A DNA stretch of 64,000 bases from positions 172,306 to 236,305 of the forward strand of contig NZ_VMNI01000015.1 in the NCBI RefSeq assembly GCF_007625205.1, given 5' to 3'. Both the position numbers and the translations under genes were made by a program. This stretch comes from Denitromonas ohlonensis. Lineage in GTDB: Bacteria; Pseudomonadota; Gammaproteobacteria; Burkholderiales; Rhodocyclaceae. Shown here one piece after another: positions 1-8,986 of the stretch; positions within the stretch are counted from its first letter, which is position 1, and each line of letters opens with the position of its first letter. A model generated the notes under the pieces. That model saw only the letters and a list, made by a program, of their open reading frames with translations, was not told where the DNA came from and did not search any database.

Positions 1-679
1 TGCCGATATGCGCGGCAAAGTCCTTGGCCACCCGATCATAGGCGTGCGCGTGGTTGGATTTGCGGCGGCTGTGCCAGCCGGCGTGCAGCGGCGGAATCAG
101 CCACTGACCGTCCAGGCCCTGCAAGGGCGCCGGGATCCCGGCCGACAAGTCATTATTGAGCAGCACCGCGCAGGGGTCGAAGTTTTTCACCCCCAGCCGG
201 GTGCCACGGCGCTCCAGCGGCTCCAGCGTGAGCGTGGCGCCATTGGCCAGCTCGAGCGTGGTCGGCTCGGTGACCTCTGCCAACAGCGAACCGATGCGCA
301 CGTTCAGGCCGGTGAGCTTGAGAATCGACACCAGCTTGGCCACGTTCTGCAGATAGAACTGGTTGCGGGTGTGGTTCTCCGGAATCAACAACACATTGCG
401 CGCGTCAGGGCAGATGCGCTCGATGGCCGACTGCGCGGCCTGCACGCACAGCGGCAGAAACACGTCGTTCAGGTTGTTGAAACCGCCGGGGAACAGGTTC
501 AGATCCACCGGCGCGAGCTTGAAGCCCGAGTTGCGCAGGTCGGTCGAACCATAGAACAGCGGCGTCGTCTCCAGCCACTGGCTGCGGAACCATTGTTCGA
601 TTTCGGTCTGGTTGTCGAGGAACTGGCGCTCCAGTTCCAGCAAAGGGCCGGTCAGGGCCGTGGTCAGATGGGGGACCAT
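1..679 (-). CDS. gshA: Glutamate-cysteine ligase, proteobacterial GshA type (3' end cut by window)
   Basis: First step of glutathione synthesis, ATP-dependent joining of L-glutamate and L-cysteine in the cytoplasm. The reverse-strand frame is open from an ATG at 679 (MVPHLTTALTGPLLELERQF) to base 1, giving 226 codons without a stop; the C-terminal half lies outside the window. Recognisable stretches are FKLAPVDLNLFPGGFNNLN and LLIPENHTRNQFYLQNVAKL, typical of the alpha/betaproteobacterial GshA family (Pfam GshA, about 430 residues) rather than the E. coli GCS family. Start choice rests on the match of the N-terminus to my memory of the family. About 160 bp separates it from the upstream cyclase gene on the same strand. 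Family assignment is confident; activity is inferred. Confidence 0.85.
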   Translation of the reverse strand, partial: MVPHLTTALTGPLLELERQFLDNQTEIEQWFRSQWLETTPLFYGSTDLRNSGFKLAPVDLNLFPGGFNNLNDVFLPLCVQAAQSAIERICPDARNVLLIPENHTRNQFYLQNVAKLVSILKLTGLNVRIGSLLAEVTEPTTLELANGATLTLEPLERRGTRLGVKNFDPCAVLLNNDLSAGIPAPLQGLDGQWLIPPLHAGWHSRRKSNHAHAYDRVAKDFAAHIG

Positions 680-841
680 ACAAACATGCTCCAGACGCCT
701 GATCGTGTCAGGCGAGGTCAGTCGGGTTATCGGCGCATCTTACTACGAAGGCGAAAAGCGGCCGGCGCGCGCGCCGCGCGAAGACTCAACAGACGCCTGG
801 GGGGCGCAAAAGCTTACGCACGCATTTCGCGCGGCGCCAAC

Positions 842-1789
842 TCAACCGAGCTCCACCCGGTTCCGCCCGCCTTCCTTGGCGCGGTAGAGTGCCTTGTCGG
901 CGCGCTCCAGCGTCCGCATGGGGTCAGGGTGGCCTTCGAAACCGGCCAAGCCGATGCTCACCGCCAGACGGATTTCGTGCCCGTCGGGCAAGCGCGCGGC
1001 CTCGCCCGCGATGCGCTCACGCACCTTCTCGGCAATGACCTGTGCACGCGCAAGATCGACCTCGACCAGCACCACGGTGAATTCCTCACCCCCGTAGCGG
1101 AACACATAGTCGCCGCCGCGCACGCTATTGAGCAGCAACATCGCCGTATGTTGCAGCACCAGATCGCCAGCCTGGTGACCGTATTGATCATTGATCCGCT
1201 TGAAATGGTCGATATCAAGCATCATGACCGCAAAAGAATGACCGCCGGACGATCTGGCCAGGCGGTTTTCCCGACTCAGGATGACGTCGAGAAAGCGGCG
1301 ATTCAACAGCTGCGTGAGCACATCGCGCCCCGCATCGAGACTCGCCAGGCGTTCGAACAGACTGCTGAGCAAGAACCGGAGCTGCGACGCGTGCGACTTT
1401 ACTGCGTGGACCGTCTCCTGCGAATCCGTACTGCGCTTGCGGCCCAAGCGCAGCATGGGCAGCAGCACCGCGTCGATCTCCTTGACCTCGCGCTCGATCT
1501 GAACGCGCTCCTCGGCCCCCTGAAACACCGCCGCGCCTTTGTGATGCATCCACAGGCCAAACTCCGATTCGGCCAGCAGGGGCGTATCGGCAGACCGACA
1601 ACCCGCCGCCACCCAATACAGAAATTGCGTCTCCCAGGTCAGCAGGGCCGCACGTTGACGCTCTCGCTCAACCAGCAGGTTTTGCCCGGTCGAAAACAAG
1701 CGATAGGCCTCATCGGAGCGGGCACCGACTTCTATAGGATCCGGTATACGCCGACGCCATGACCTCCAGCGGAATGCCGATCGAATCAC
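842..1789 (-). CDS. GGDEF fragment of the split diguanylate cyclase
   Basis: A 315-residue frame. The first 20 or so residues (MIRSAFRWRSW...) are out-of-frame sequence; from about residue 22 the family sequence resumes with the DosC-type middle domain (RQRAALLTWETQFLYWV, FGLWMHHKG) and then a complete GGDEF domain: MLDIDHFKRINDQYGHQAGD, and an active-site RYGGEEF. An RGGD placed five residues before GGEEF is the product-inhibition I-site. The output domain therefore looks catalytically intact and could be active if translated from an internal start. Synthesises c-di-GMP from two GTP. Confidence 0.75.
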   Translation of the reverse strand: MIRSAFRWRSWRRRIPDPIEVGARSDEAYRLFSTGQNLLVERERQRAALLTWETQFLYWVAAGCRSADTPLLAESEFGLWMHHKGAAVFQGAEERVQIEREVKEIDAVLLPMLRLGRKRSTDSQETVHAVKSHASQLRFLLSSLFERLASLDAGRDVLTQLLNRRFLDVILSRENRLARSSGGHSFAVMMLDIDHFKRINDQYGHQAGDLVLQHTAMLLLNSVRGGDYVFRYGGEEFTVVLVEVDLARAQVIAEKVRERIAGEAARLPDGHEIRLAVSIGLAGFEGHPDPMRTLERADKALYRAKEGGRNRVELG

Positions 1790-2204
1790 TCACAAAACGT
1801 GCGGCCTCCGCCCATTCGGCGCGTTCGGTGAGCACATCTCCGTATTCGACAATGATCCGGTTGACGAGCCGGCGCGCGCCACGAGCAACAAACTCGACGG
1901 GCACGCCGATGCGCGCGTGGACTTCGCCCACATGCCGCTGCAGTGCGAACAATGCTTCGATATCGGTATCGGGCGAGGCGTCGAAGATGCGCCTGAGCCA
2001 CAAGGCCATCGACGGCTTGAGGCGGTCTTCAACCTGCTTGTGCGACAGATAAAATCCGGTCGCCGGATCGGTCAGCATCTGGCTGTAGAAATACTCGGCC
2101 AGCTCACCTGCGCGACTTTCGATGAACGCGGCGAGCCGCTCGCGCACCGGTAGCGGTGTCTCGTCGTGGAGGGCTTGCCATTCGCCGATCAGCACTTCCG
2201 ACAT
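1710..2204 (-). CDS. Sensor-globin fragment of the split diguanylate cyclase
   Basis: A 164-residue frame starting at ATG 2204. Residues about 5-160 match the globin-coupled sensor fold: the segment HVGEVHARIGVP around residues 91-102 carries the expected proximal haem histidine (H96), and YFYSQM around residue 40 offers a distal tyrosine candidate as in DosC-type globins. The last dozen residues (YRSRCPLR) do not fit the family and are read after the presumed frameshift. On its own this would be a single-domain haem sensor without output. Assignment to sensor globins is firm; haem binding is inferred. Confidence 0.75.
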   Translation of the reverse strand: MSEVLIGEWQALHDETPLPVRERLAAFIESRAGELAEYFYSQMLTDPATGFYLSHKQVEDRLKPSMALWLRRIFDASPDTDIEALFALQRHVGEVHARIGVPVEFVARGARRLVNRIIVEYGDVLTERAEWAEAARFVSDSIGIPLEVMASAYTGSYRSRCPLR

Positions 2205-2366
2205 TACGTCCTCAATTGCAGCCTGGTCACCCGACGGTCACCCGCCTGCGCTAGCGTGTGTGAGCCCATTCTACGGCCATTCACCCTGCCCGCTGGCGCC
2301 CCTGTGCGAGCGCATCGGGCCGGCGCATAATTCGCAGCCCGTGTCCGGCCCGCAACGTCTCCCGCC

Positions 2367-2717
2367 ATGAACTCCATCCTCACCAGCATCGGTCTGCTCT
2401 TCTGTAGCAACGTGTTCATGACCTTCGCCTGGTACGCCCACCTCAAGGAACTCAACGGCAAGCCCTGGCTGATCGCCGCGCTGGTGAGCTGGGGCATTGC
2501 GCTGTTTGAATACCTGCTGCAAGTGCCCGCCAACCGGATCGGTTACACCGTGATGAGCGTCGGGCAGCTCAAGATTTTGCAGGAAGTGATCACCCTGTCG
2601 GTGTTCGTGCCCTTCTCCGTGTTCTACCTCAAGGAGCCGCTCAAGCAGGACTACCTGTGGGCGGGCCTGTGCCTGCTTGGTGCGGTGTATTTCATGTTCC
2701 GCGGAAAGCTCAACTGA
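2367..2717 (+). CDS. DMT-superfamily small membrane protein (DUF486)
   Basis: A 116-residue protein with four hydrophobic segments, starting MNSILTSIGLLFCSNVFMT and containing FAWYAHLKEL, VPANRIGYTVMS and FYLKEPLKQDYLWAG. These are hallmarks of the DUF486 family of the drug/metabolite transporter superfamily, a four-helix half-size protein of usual length. Substrate unknown. Its last 8 bases overlap the end of the convergent isomerase-like gene. No operon partner on its own strand. Confidence 0.85.
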   Translation: MNSILTSIGLLFCSNVFMTFAWYAHLKELNGKPWLIAALVSWGIALFEYLLQVPANRIGYTVMSVGQLKILQEVITLSVFVPFSVFYLKEPLKQDYLWAGLCLLGAVYFMFRGKLN

Positions 2718-3330
2718 GCGCGCCACTGCCCGAGGCCACCGCCCAGGCCAGCGCGTCTTCCAGCCGATCATTCCCCCAGAACATCTCATCGCCGACAAGC
2801 AAGGTGGGCGCACCGAAGATGCCGCGCTCGGCGGCCTGCTCGGTCTGCCGGCGCAAGGCCAGCTTGTTGGCCGGCGCCTGCGCCGCGTCGATCAGCTGGG
2901 CGGCGGGCAGATCAAGCGCAGAGAGGATGTCGACGATCACCTCTGGCTGACCGATATCGCGGTCCTCGCCGAAATTGGCACGCATCGCGGCGCGGGCAAA
3001 ATCGGCTATCCATGGCTGATCCTGCCCGAGCATGGCCACGCGGGCCGCGAGCAGGCCGTTGCGCGGAAACTGGCTGGGCAGGCGGAAGGGGATGTCGTAC
3101 TTGGCCGCCAGCCGCGCCATGTCGCGCCACATGTAGCGCCCCTTGGGCGGGTAGATATTGAAGGGCGAATCGTTCCAGCCCAGACTCAGGAACACCGGGC
3201 CGAGCAGAAAAGGGCGCCAGTGCAGCGTCACGCCCGCGGCACGCGCGGCGGATTCAACGCGCATCACGGCGAGGTAGGAATACGAACTGGCGAACTCGAA
3301 CCAGATCTCGACAGGCTGCGGGGCGCTCAT
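2710..3330 (-). CDS. 2-hydroxychromene-2-carboxylate isomerase family protein (DsbA/GST-kappa fold)
   Basis: 206 residues. The N-terminal WFEFASSYSYLAVMRVE places a serine where the thioredoxin-like active site sits in HCCA isomerases and kappa GSTs; RPFLLGPVF, SQFPRNGLLAAR and the C-terminal GIFGAPTLLVGDEMFWGNDR complete the family pattern. Members isomerise 2-hydroxychromene-2-carboxylate in naphthalene degradation or act as glutathione-dependent oxidoreductases of unknown substrate. No naphthalene genes are nearby, so only the family call is safe. Cytoplasmic. Tail-to-tail overlap of 8 bp with the DUF486 gene. Confidence 0.85.
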   Translation of the reverse strand: MSAPQPVEIWFEFASSYSYLAVMRVESAARAAGVTLHWRPFLLGPVFLSLGWNDSPFNIYPPKGRYMWRDMARLAAKYDIPFRLPSQFPRNGLLAARVAMLGQDQPWIADFARAAMRANFGEDRDIGQPEVIVDILSALDLPAAQLIDAAQAPANKLALRRQTEQAAERGIFGAPTLLVGDEMFWGNDRLEDALAWAVASGSGALS

Positions 3331-3475
3331 GGGACCGGCGTCTCCTTGAAGAATTCACATGGCGCGGCCACCGTCTCGGACAAGGCTTTGTCAGACCACG
3401 CTTATCCGCAGCATAGTCCGAGCCGACCGCCAGCACATCCTCACCGCGGCAGCCGCCGCCGGGCGGCGTACGTTG

Positions 3476-3513
3476 CCGGCCGCCCCCCTTGCGCTTCGCG
3501 GGGGCGCGGCCGG
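3476..3513 (-). terminator. Strong GC hairpin after the DUF2917 gene
   Basis: CCGGCCGCCCCCC pairs with GGGGGCGCGGCCGG across a short loop, with one bulged base. It lies just past the stop of the reverse-strand DUF2917 gene. There is no T tract, so it may be a transcript-end stabiliser or a rho-independent site of low efficiency. Confidence 0.45.
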
Positions 3514-3524
3514 TCGGTGCGGAA

Positions 3525-3875
3525 TCAATGCTGCGGCAGCGACCGCATGTACTGTCGCACGGCGCAACTGGCGCGACTGCTCCAGCGCGGGTCAAACAAG
3601 CCGACCAGCCACCGAGCAAACGAGGGGCGCTGGGCAGGTACCGGGCGGCGGGTGATCAGCACCTCGGCGCCGTCGCTGGCGGTCATCACCGTGGCGGTCG
3701 GCAAGTCCAGCACCACGGACTGTCCCGGCTTGAGCAAGACATCGCGATGATCGCCGTATTGGGTGATCCACACGCCGCCGGCCTGGCAGCTGACTTCGGC
3801 ATAAGCCATCTGGGCCAGCACCAGCGTGGTGCGGGGGGTCAGGGTGACGGTTTCGCATGCAATGACTTCAGCCAT
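3525..3875 (-). CDS. DUF2917 domain protein
   Basis: 116 residues from ATG 3875. The N-terminal two thirds fit DUF2917, a small cupin-like beta fold common in betaproteobacteria: TTLVLAQMAYAEVSCQAGGVWITQYGDHRDVLLKPGQSV, then LDLPTATVMTASDGAEVLI. The remaining 35 residues (FDPRWSSRASCAVRQYM) look less conserved. Function is unknown. It is transcribed divergently from the LysR gene at 3995, and DUF2917 genes often sit beside such regulators, suggesting possible LysR control. Confidence 0.75.
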   Translation of the reverse strand: MAEVIACETVTLTPRTTLVLAQMAYAEVSCQAGGVWITQYGDHRDVLLKPGQSVVLDLPTATVMTASDGAEVLITRRPVPAQRPSFARWLVGLFDPRWSSRASCAVRQYMRSLPQH

Positions 3876-3974
3876 GATGGCATCCTCCGGTAGCCCCCGA
3901 CAGCCGCGAATCCGGCGTCGGGTTGATCGAAGTATCGTCAGCAGCTAGCCTGTGGACAAACGGTCAATTTGCAT

Positions 3975-3986
3975 TGCATGGATGCA
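3975..3986. promoter_or_regulatory. Palindrome in the DUF2917 / LysR intergenic region
   Basis: TGCATGGATGCA is a perfect inverted repeat (TGCAT, two-base spacer, ATGCA) ending 8 bases before the chosen LysR start codon at 3995, with a further TGCAT just upstream. The position between divergent genes suits an autoregulatory operator, but the site is also close enough to affect ribosome binding. Inference only. Confidence 0.3.
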
Positions 3987-3994
3987 TAAAACGC

Positions 3995-4912
3995 ATGGAT
4001 AGCTCACTGCTCCGGCTGCCCCCGCTTGATCCGCTGCGCGGCTTTGTCGCCGCCGCGCGCCATCTGTCCTTCACGCACGCGGCAGAAGAACTCTGCTTGA
4101 GCCAGTCGGCCATCAGCCGGCAGGTGCAGACGCTCGAAGCTGCCCTCGGCACGCCGCTGTTCGTCCGCGGCGTGCGCAGCCTCGCCCTCACCGAGGCCGG
4201 CGCCCGACTGGCCGGTGCCGCCGAACAGTGGCTCGTCGAGTACGGCCGCCTCGCCGCCCGGCTGCGCACCCCCGAGCGCCCGACCGTCACCATCTCGGCC
4301 GGGGTCGGCGTGTCGGCGCTGTGGCTGGTGCCGCAACTGCCCGACTTTCAGGACGCGCACCCCGACATCGAAGTGCGCATCTCCACCTCCAACCGCGTGG
4401 TCGATCTGCTGCATGAGGACATCGACCTGGCGCTGCGCTATTGCGCCGACCGAGACGCCCCGGACAACGCCTGGCGGCTGTTCAGCGATACCCTGGTGCC
4501 GGTCGCCCACCCCGCCATCGGCAAGGGCCTCGTGCTCGACCGGACCACCCTGCCACAGCATGTGCTGCTCGATTTCGACGATGCGCGCTTCCCGTGGCTC
4601 AGCTGGTCGCCCTGGCTGACCGCCCACGGGCTCGACGACGTGCGCCCGCGCGGTCGCATTCGCTTCAACCACTACGACCAGCTCATCCATGCCGCCGCCT
4701 CGGGCCAGGGCCTGGCGATTGGCCGCAAGGAAATGATGGGCCCGCTGTTCCGCGAAGGCCGGCTGATGCCGCTCGGCAGCGACCGCCACCCCATGACCGG
4801 GCGCGGCTTCTGGCTGGTGCCCGCGCCCGGCGTTCTGCACCCGGCGGCCGAGGTATTCGCCGCCTGGATTCGCGCCGTGGCGGCGCGATGCCCCTCGCCG
4901 GAAGCCACTTGA
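3995..4912 (+). CDS. LysR-type transcriptional regulator (GcvA-like)
   Basis: 305 residues from the ATG at 3995; an in-frame TTG at 3923 would add 24 residues that do not look like protein of this family. The winged helix is at about residues 10-65 ([36 protein letters not shown]), followed by a periplasmic-binding-like effector domain with [20 protein letters not shown] typical of the GcvA/AmpR branch. It lies 58 bp upstream of, and in the same direction as, the cysteine-synthase-like gene and divergent from DUF2917; either could be its target. Ligand unknown. Confidence 0.85.
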   Translation: MDSSLLRLPPLDPLRGFVAAARHLSFTHAAEELCLSQSAISRQVQTLEAALGTPLFVRGVRSLALTEAGARLAGAAEQWLVEYGRLAARLRTPERPTVTISAGVGVSALWLVPQLPDFQDAHPDIEVRISTSNRVVDLLHEDIDLALRYCADRDAPDNAWRLFSDTLVPVAHPAIGKGLVLDRTTLPQHVLLDFDDARFPWLSWSPWLTAHGLDDVRPRGRIRFNHYDQLIHAAASGQGLAIGRKEMMGPLFREGRLMPLGSDRHPMTGRGFWLVPAPGVLHPAAEVFAAWIRAVAARCPSPEAT

Positions 4913-4970
4913 CCCCTGTACCGTCGCCCCCCGACAACGCACACCCCTCGCGCCCGCTCAAGGACAACCC

Positions 4971-6026
4971 ATGACCCCCTGGATTCACGACGCCCTGCGC
5001 AAGATCGACGCCGACTACCAACGCTCGGCCGACACCCACCTGATCCCGCTGACGGTGCCGTCCATTGCGCCGATCCAGCTCTATCTCAAGGATGAGTCGA
5101 CGCACCCGACCGGCAGCCTCAAGCATCGGCTGGCGCGCTCGCTGTTTTTGTACGGGCTGTGCAATGGCTGGATTCGCGAGGGCACGACCATCGTCGAGGC
5201 CTCCTCGGGCAGCACCGCGGTGTCCGAAGCCTATTTTGCCCGCCTGCTCGGCCTGCCCTTCATCGCCGTGATGCCGGCCACCACCTCGCAGAAGAAGATC
5301 GACCAGATCAGCTTCTACGGTGGCCAGTGCCACCTGGTCACCACCCGCGACATCTACGCCGAAGCGGCGCAGCTGGCGGCGGCCAATGGCGGACACTACA
5401 TGGACCAGTTCACCTACGCCGAGCGCGTCACCGACTGGCGCGGCAACAACAACATCGCCGAATCGATCTTTGCCCAGATGGCCGCCGAGCCCGACCCGAT
5501 TCCGCGCTGGATCGTGGTCAGCGCCGGCACCGGCGGCACCTCGGCCACCATCGGCCGCTTCCTGCGCTACAAGCGCTTTCACACCGAACTATGCGTGGCC
5601 GACCCCGAAAACTCGGTGTTCTACGACCATTTTCTCGACCCCAGCAGCTCGCCCACGCTCGATGTCGGCTCACGCATCGAAGGCATCGGCCGGCCGCGCG
5701 TCGAGCCGTCCTTCAACCCCTCGGTGGTCGATCTGATGATCAAGGTGCCCGATGCGGCCAGTCTGGCCACCATCCATCTGCTCGACACCCTGCTCCAGCG
5801 CAAGGCCGGCGGCTCGACCGGCACCAACCTCTACGCCGCTTTTCAGCTGTGTGCCCGCATGAAAGCCAAGGGCGAGACCGGCAGCGTGGTGACCATGCTG
5901 TGCGACGCCGGCGAGCGCTACCTCGACACCTATTACAACCCCGAATGGATCGCCCGCCAGGGGCTGGATCTGGCGCCCTACAACGCCAGGCTGGAACACT
6001 TCATGGCGACGGGCGAGCTGGATTAG
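4971..6026 (+). CDS. PLP-dependent cysteine synthase family protein
   Basis: 351 residues, beta family of PLP enzymes (cysteine synthase / cystathionine beta-synthase fold II). The Schiff-base lysine is K51 in [30 protein letters not shown] is the substrate loop and [13 protein letters not shown] the phosphate-binding glycine loop. The sequence differs clearly from CysK and CysM: after the glycine loop comes [11 protein letters not shown] and the C-terminus is extended ([14 protein letters not shown]). Relatives are annotated as cysteine synthase-like with unproven substrate; a desulfhydrase or a beta-replacement on another amino acid is possible. Just downstream of a LysR gene; its end overlaps the benE end by 4 bp. 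Confidence 0.8.
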   Translation: MTPWIHDALRKIDADYQRSADTHLIPLTVPSIAPIQLYLKDESTHPTGSLKHRLARSLFLYGLCNGWIREGTTIVEASSGSTAVSEAYFARLLGLPFIAVMPATTSQKKIDQISFYGGQCHLVTTRDIYAEAAQLAAANGGHYMDQFTYAERVTDWRGNNNIAESIFAQMAAEPDPIPRWIVVSAGTGGTSATIGRFLRYKRFHTELCVADPENSVFYDHFLDPSSSPTLDVGSRIEGIGRPRVEPSFNPSVVDLMIKVPDAASLATIHLLDTLLQRKAGGSTGTNLYAAFQLCARMKAKGETGSVVTMLCDAGERYLDTYYNPEWIARQGLDLAPYNARLEHFMATGELD

Positions 6027-7201
6027 GCTGACGCGGCGGGTTTCTTGAGCGCCACCAGCGTGAGCCCGCCCAGCACCAGCCCCCAAAAGGCCGAGCCGAT
6101 ACCGAACAAGCTGATGCCCGAGGCGGTAGCCAGGAACGTCACCAAGGCCGCCTCGCGGGTGTCGTCCGCCTTCACCGCCAGCGACAAGGCATTGCCGATG
6201 GTGCCCAGCAAGGCCAGCCCGGCCACCGCCAGCACCAGCGCCTTCGGGAAGGCCGCAAACAACGCACCGATGGTCGCGCCGAACACCCCCAGCAGCACCG
6301 CAAAGCCGCCCGAGAAGATCGCCGCCACGTAGCGCTTTGCCGGGTCTTCGTCGGCCTCAGGCCCCATGCAGATCGCCGCGGTGATGGCGGCCAGGTTGAT
6401 CGCAAAGCCGCCAAACGGCGCCAGCACCAGCGTAGCCACGCCGGTGGTGGTGATCAGCGGCGAGATCGGCGGGTGATAGCCGGCCGCGCGCATCACGGCC
6501 ACGCCCGGAATGTTCTGCGAGGCCATAGTCACGATGAACAGCGGCAGCCCGACGCCGATCAGCGTCTGCCAGTTGAAGGCCGGCGTCACCCACACCGGCG
6601 TGCTCACTGCCAGCTGCACGGTGTCCAGATGCAGCGCGCCGGTGAGGGCGGCAATGGCGGTGCCGATCGCCAGCACCATCAAGATCACATAGCGCGGCCA
6701 CCACCGTTTGAACACCAGATAGGCCGCGAACATCGCCATCACCAGCCAGAAGTTCGTCGTCAGTGACACGAACACATCCATGCCGAAACGCAGCAACACG
6801 CCCGCCAGCATCGCTGCCGCCAGCGCGATCGGCAGGCGGTGCATGGCCCGCTCGAACCAGCCGGTCACACCAAACAGCGTGATCAGCGCGCCACAAAACA
6901 CAAAGGCACCCATCACCTCGGCCATCGGCACGCCGCTCAGACTGCCCACCAGCAAAGCCGCGCCCGGCGTGGACCAGGCCGTCACCACCGGCACCTTGTA
7001 GCGCCACGACAACATGATCGTGGTCAGCCCCATGCCGACCGCCAACGCGCCGATCCACGACGACACCTGGGCCGGGGTGGCACCGGCTTGCTCGGCCGCC
7101 TGAAAGATCAGCACCGCCGAACTGGTGAAACCGATCAGCACCGTCACAAAACCGGTCACCATCGCCGACAAGGGAAAAAACGGACGGACGGACGTGCTCA
7201 T
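6023..7201 (-). CDS. benE: Benzoate/H+ symporter family membrane protein
   Basis: 392 residues with about 11-12 hydrophobic segments. The BenE family pattern is clear: [20 protein letters not shown] at the start, [33 protein letters not shown] and [20 protein letters not shown], where the last two are conserved loops. Predicted inner-membrane proton-coupled importer of benzoate or a related aromatic acid. No benzoate catabolic genes occur nearby. The symbol reflects family membership; substrate is inferred. Confidence 0.85.
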   Translation of the reverse strand: MSTSVRPFFPLSAMVTGFVTVLIGFTSSAVLIFQAAEQAGATPAQVSSWIGALAVGMGLTTIMLSWRYKVPVVTAWSTPGAALLVGSLSGVPMAEVMGAFVFCGALITLFGVTGWFERAMHRLPIALAAAMLAGVLLRFGMDVFVSLTTNFWLVMAMFAAYLVFKRWWPRYVILMVLAIGTAIAALTGALHLDTVQLAVSTPVWVTPAFNWQTLIGVGLPLFIVTMASQNIPGVAVMRAAGYHPPISPLITTTGVATLVLAPFGGFAINLAAITAAICMGPEADEDPAKRYVAAIFSGGFAVLLGVFGATIGALFAAFPKALVLAVAGLALLGTIGNALSLAVKADDTREAALVTFLATASGISLFGIGSAFWGLVLGGLTLVALKKPAASA

Positions 7202-7350
7202 ATCACCAGCCTGAAAGGATCTCCGGCAAGCATACGACAGCGCCCGGCGCCAACACAGGACACTTGCTTCAACAGCCCCCGGGCCACCTAGGCCCCCGCG
7301 CGCCGATGGCGAGGCTAAAATTCGCCCACTCTTCGCCGTAAACCTCTGTC

Positions 7351-7884
7351 ATGCCCTCACGCCAAACCCCAGTCTCGCCCGTCGCCCGCTGTTTCCCGCT
7401 GCCAACCGCGGCGTGCCAAGCGGCGCTGGCGCTTGCCGCCGTGCTCGCACTGGGCGGCTGCGCAACCCTCCAGACGGCGGTCGACACGGTCAAGGCCAAG
7501 CTCCCGGCGCCCGCGGAGCCCGCTGCGGAAACACGCGAGCCCGAGGCCCCCGCTGCCGAAGTCAAACCCGTCAAGCCCGTCGCCAAACCTGCGCGCAAGC
7601 CGCTCCCCGCCCCGGCCGCAGACCCCACCCCGCCGCCGCCCAAACCCGTCATCCGCAGCGCCCCCAAACCCACGATTGCCGGCCCGGCGTGGCTGGCCAA
7701 ATGCGCCGACATCCAGAGCGCCGGCGGGGCGGTGCGCTGCGACGCCGACAGCCTGCTCGCCCGCCCCTCGGCCACCGTACAGGTGTTCACCCGCGACCCG
7801 GCACTGGCGGTCAAAGCCAGCAGTGGCGACATCACCCTGCGCCCCGGCCTGCCGCGCCGCTATCGCTTCTTCGTATTGCCCTGA
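7351..7884 (+). CDS. Proline/alanine-rich lipoprotein, unknown function
   Basis: 177 residues. A hydrophobic stretch ends in the lipobox LALGGC (C37), so the mature protein is expected to be a lipid-anchored periplasmic or outer-membrane protein. The n-region before the hydrophobic core is unusually long (about 22 residues). Mature residues 40-110 are a low-complexity Pro/Ala/Lys linker with PTPPPPKP; residues 110-177 form a compact domain (WLAKCADIQSAGGAVRCDAD, then VQVFTRDPAL). The two cysteines in that domain could form a disulfide. I do not recognise the family. It stands alone, 77 bp before argC. Confidence 0.6.
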   Translation: MPSRQTPVSPVARCFPLPTAACQAALALAAVLALGGCATLQTAVDTVKAKLPAPAEPAAETREPEAPAAEVKPVKPVAKPARKPLPAPAADPTPPPPKPVIRSAPKPTIAGPAWLAKCADIQSAGGAVRCDADSLLARPSATVQVFTRDPALAVKASSGDITLRPGLPRRYRFFVLP

Positions 7885-7961
7885 ACGCGCCGGCCATTTG
7901 GCGGCGCGCCCATCCGGGCTAGAATGGCGTTTTGAATTCACGCTCGCAGCGGAGCCCTGCC

Positions 7962-8921
7962 ATGACTTACAAGGTATTCATCGACGGCCGTCACGGCACC
8001 ACCGGACTGAAGATCGACGAGCGCCTCGCCCTGCGCGACGACGTCGAAATCCTGACCATCCCCGACGCCCAGCGCAAGGACGCCACGGTCAAGGCCGAGT
8101 ACATCAACAGCGCCGACGTGGTCTTCCTGTGCCTGCCCGACGCCGCCTCCAAAGAGTCGGTGTCGCTGCTCAAGCCCGACAACACCCGCACCCGCTTCCT
8201 CGACGCCAGCACCGCCCACCGCACCAACCCGGACTGGGTGTATGGCCTGCCGGAGCTGAACCCCGGCCACCGCGAGCGCGTGCGCACCGCGCAGAAAGTG
8301 GCCGTGCCCGGCTGCCACGCCAGCGGCTTCATCATGCTCATGCATCCGCTGGTCGCCGCCGGCATTGTGCCCACCGACTACCCGGCCACCACCTACTCGA
8401 TCACCGGCTACAGCGGCGGCGGCAAGGAAATGATCGCCAGCTATGAAGACGCCGGCACGCTGGGCGACGCCATGCTGAGCCCGCGCTTCTACGCGCTCGG
8501 CCTCGCCCACAAGCACCTGCCCGAAATGCAGACCCTCACCGGCCTGGCCAACAAGCCCTTGTTCACACCGATTGTCGGCAACTTCGCGCAGGGCATGGTG
8601 GTGGCTGTGCCGCTGCTGCCGCGCCTGCTCACCAAGCCGGTGGCCGCTGCCGACCTGCAGCACTACTTCGCCGAGTACTACGCGGGCGAGACCTTCATCA
8701 AGGTCATGCCGGCCGACGCCACGCCGCTGCTCGACAACGGCTTTTTGCCGGCCACCGAGTGCAACGACACCAACCGCGCCGAGATCTTCGTGTTCGGCCA
8801 TGGCGAGCAGATCCTGCTCGCCGCGCGCTTCGACAACCTCGGCAAGGGCGCCTCGGGCGCCGCCATCCAGTGCATGAACCTGATGCTCGGGGTGGACGAA
8901 GCGACCGGGCTGGCGGTGTAA
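7962..8921 (+). CDS. argC: N-acetyl-gamma-glutamyl-phosphate reductase, type 2
   Basis: Third step of arginine synthesis: NADPH-dependent reduction of N-acetylglutamyl phosphate to the semialdehyde. The start is the ATG at 7962, preceded by GGAG; this gives 319 residues, the usual length of the short ArgC type. The N-terminal nucleotide-binding motif is DGRHGTTGL, the catalytic cysteine is C118 in AVPGCHASGF, and YSGGGKEMIASYEDAG and FGHGEQILLAARFDNLGKG are typical. A strong terminator follows, so it is probably a monocistronic unit. Confidence 0.95.
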   Translation: MTYKVFIDGRHGTTGLKIDERLALRDDVEILTIPDAQRKDATVKAEYINSADVVFLCLPDAASKESVSLLKPDNTRTRFLDASTAHRTNPDWVYGLPELNPGHRERVRTAQKVAVPGCHASGFIMLMHPLVAAGIVPTDYPATTYSITGYSGGGKEMIASYEDAGTLGDAMLSPRFYALGLAHKHLPEMQTLTGLANKPLFTPIVGNFAQGMVVAVPLLPRLLTKPVAAADLQHYFAEYYAGETFIKVMPADATPLLDNGFLPATECNDTNRAEIFVFGHGEQILLAARFDNLGKGASGAAIQCMNLMLGVDEATGLAV

Positions 8922-8941
8922 GCCGCAGCGCCCCCGTCAGC

Positions 8942-8971
8942 GAACCCGGCCTGCGCGCCGGGTTCTTTTTT
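8942..8971 (+). terminator. Rho-independent terminator after argC
   Basis: GAACCCGGC, a six-base loop, GCCGGGTTC, then six T residues. A textbook intrinsic terminator 20 bases past the argC stop, separating it from the convergent ABC1-kinase gene. Confidence 0.9.
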
Positions 8972-8986
8972 GCCTGCCGCCGGCGC

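Larger units (their letters stand above)
842..2204 (-). pseudogene. Globin-coupled sensor diguanylate cyclase (DosC-like), split by an apparent frameshift
   Basis: Read together, two overlapping reverse-strand frames make one protein of the DosC/YddV type: N-terminal sensor globin, a middle linker domain, then GGDEF. The first frame runs from 2204 and stops at 1710 after ...VMASAYTGSYRSRCPLR. The second frame, open from 1789, continues the family sequence with EVGARSDEAYRLFS. The switch lies near 1735-1750, around a GGATCCTATAG stretch, and needs one single-base indel. Whether this is a real mutation, a sequencing error or a split into two working proteins cannot be told from one sequence. 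If intact it would be a cytoplasmic haem-based oxygen sensor controlling c-di-GMP synthesis. Confidence 0.75.

Noticed and set aside
8..1762. Long forward open frame (584 codons) at the window start
   Set aside because: It is antisense to gshA and the cyclase; Arg/Gln/His-rich with no family resemblance, a common artefact in GC-rich DNA.
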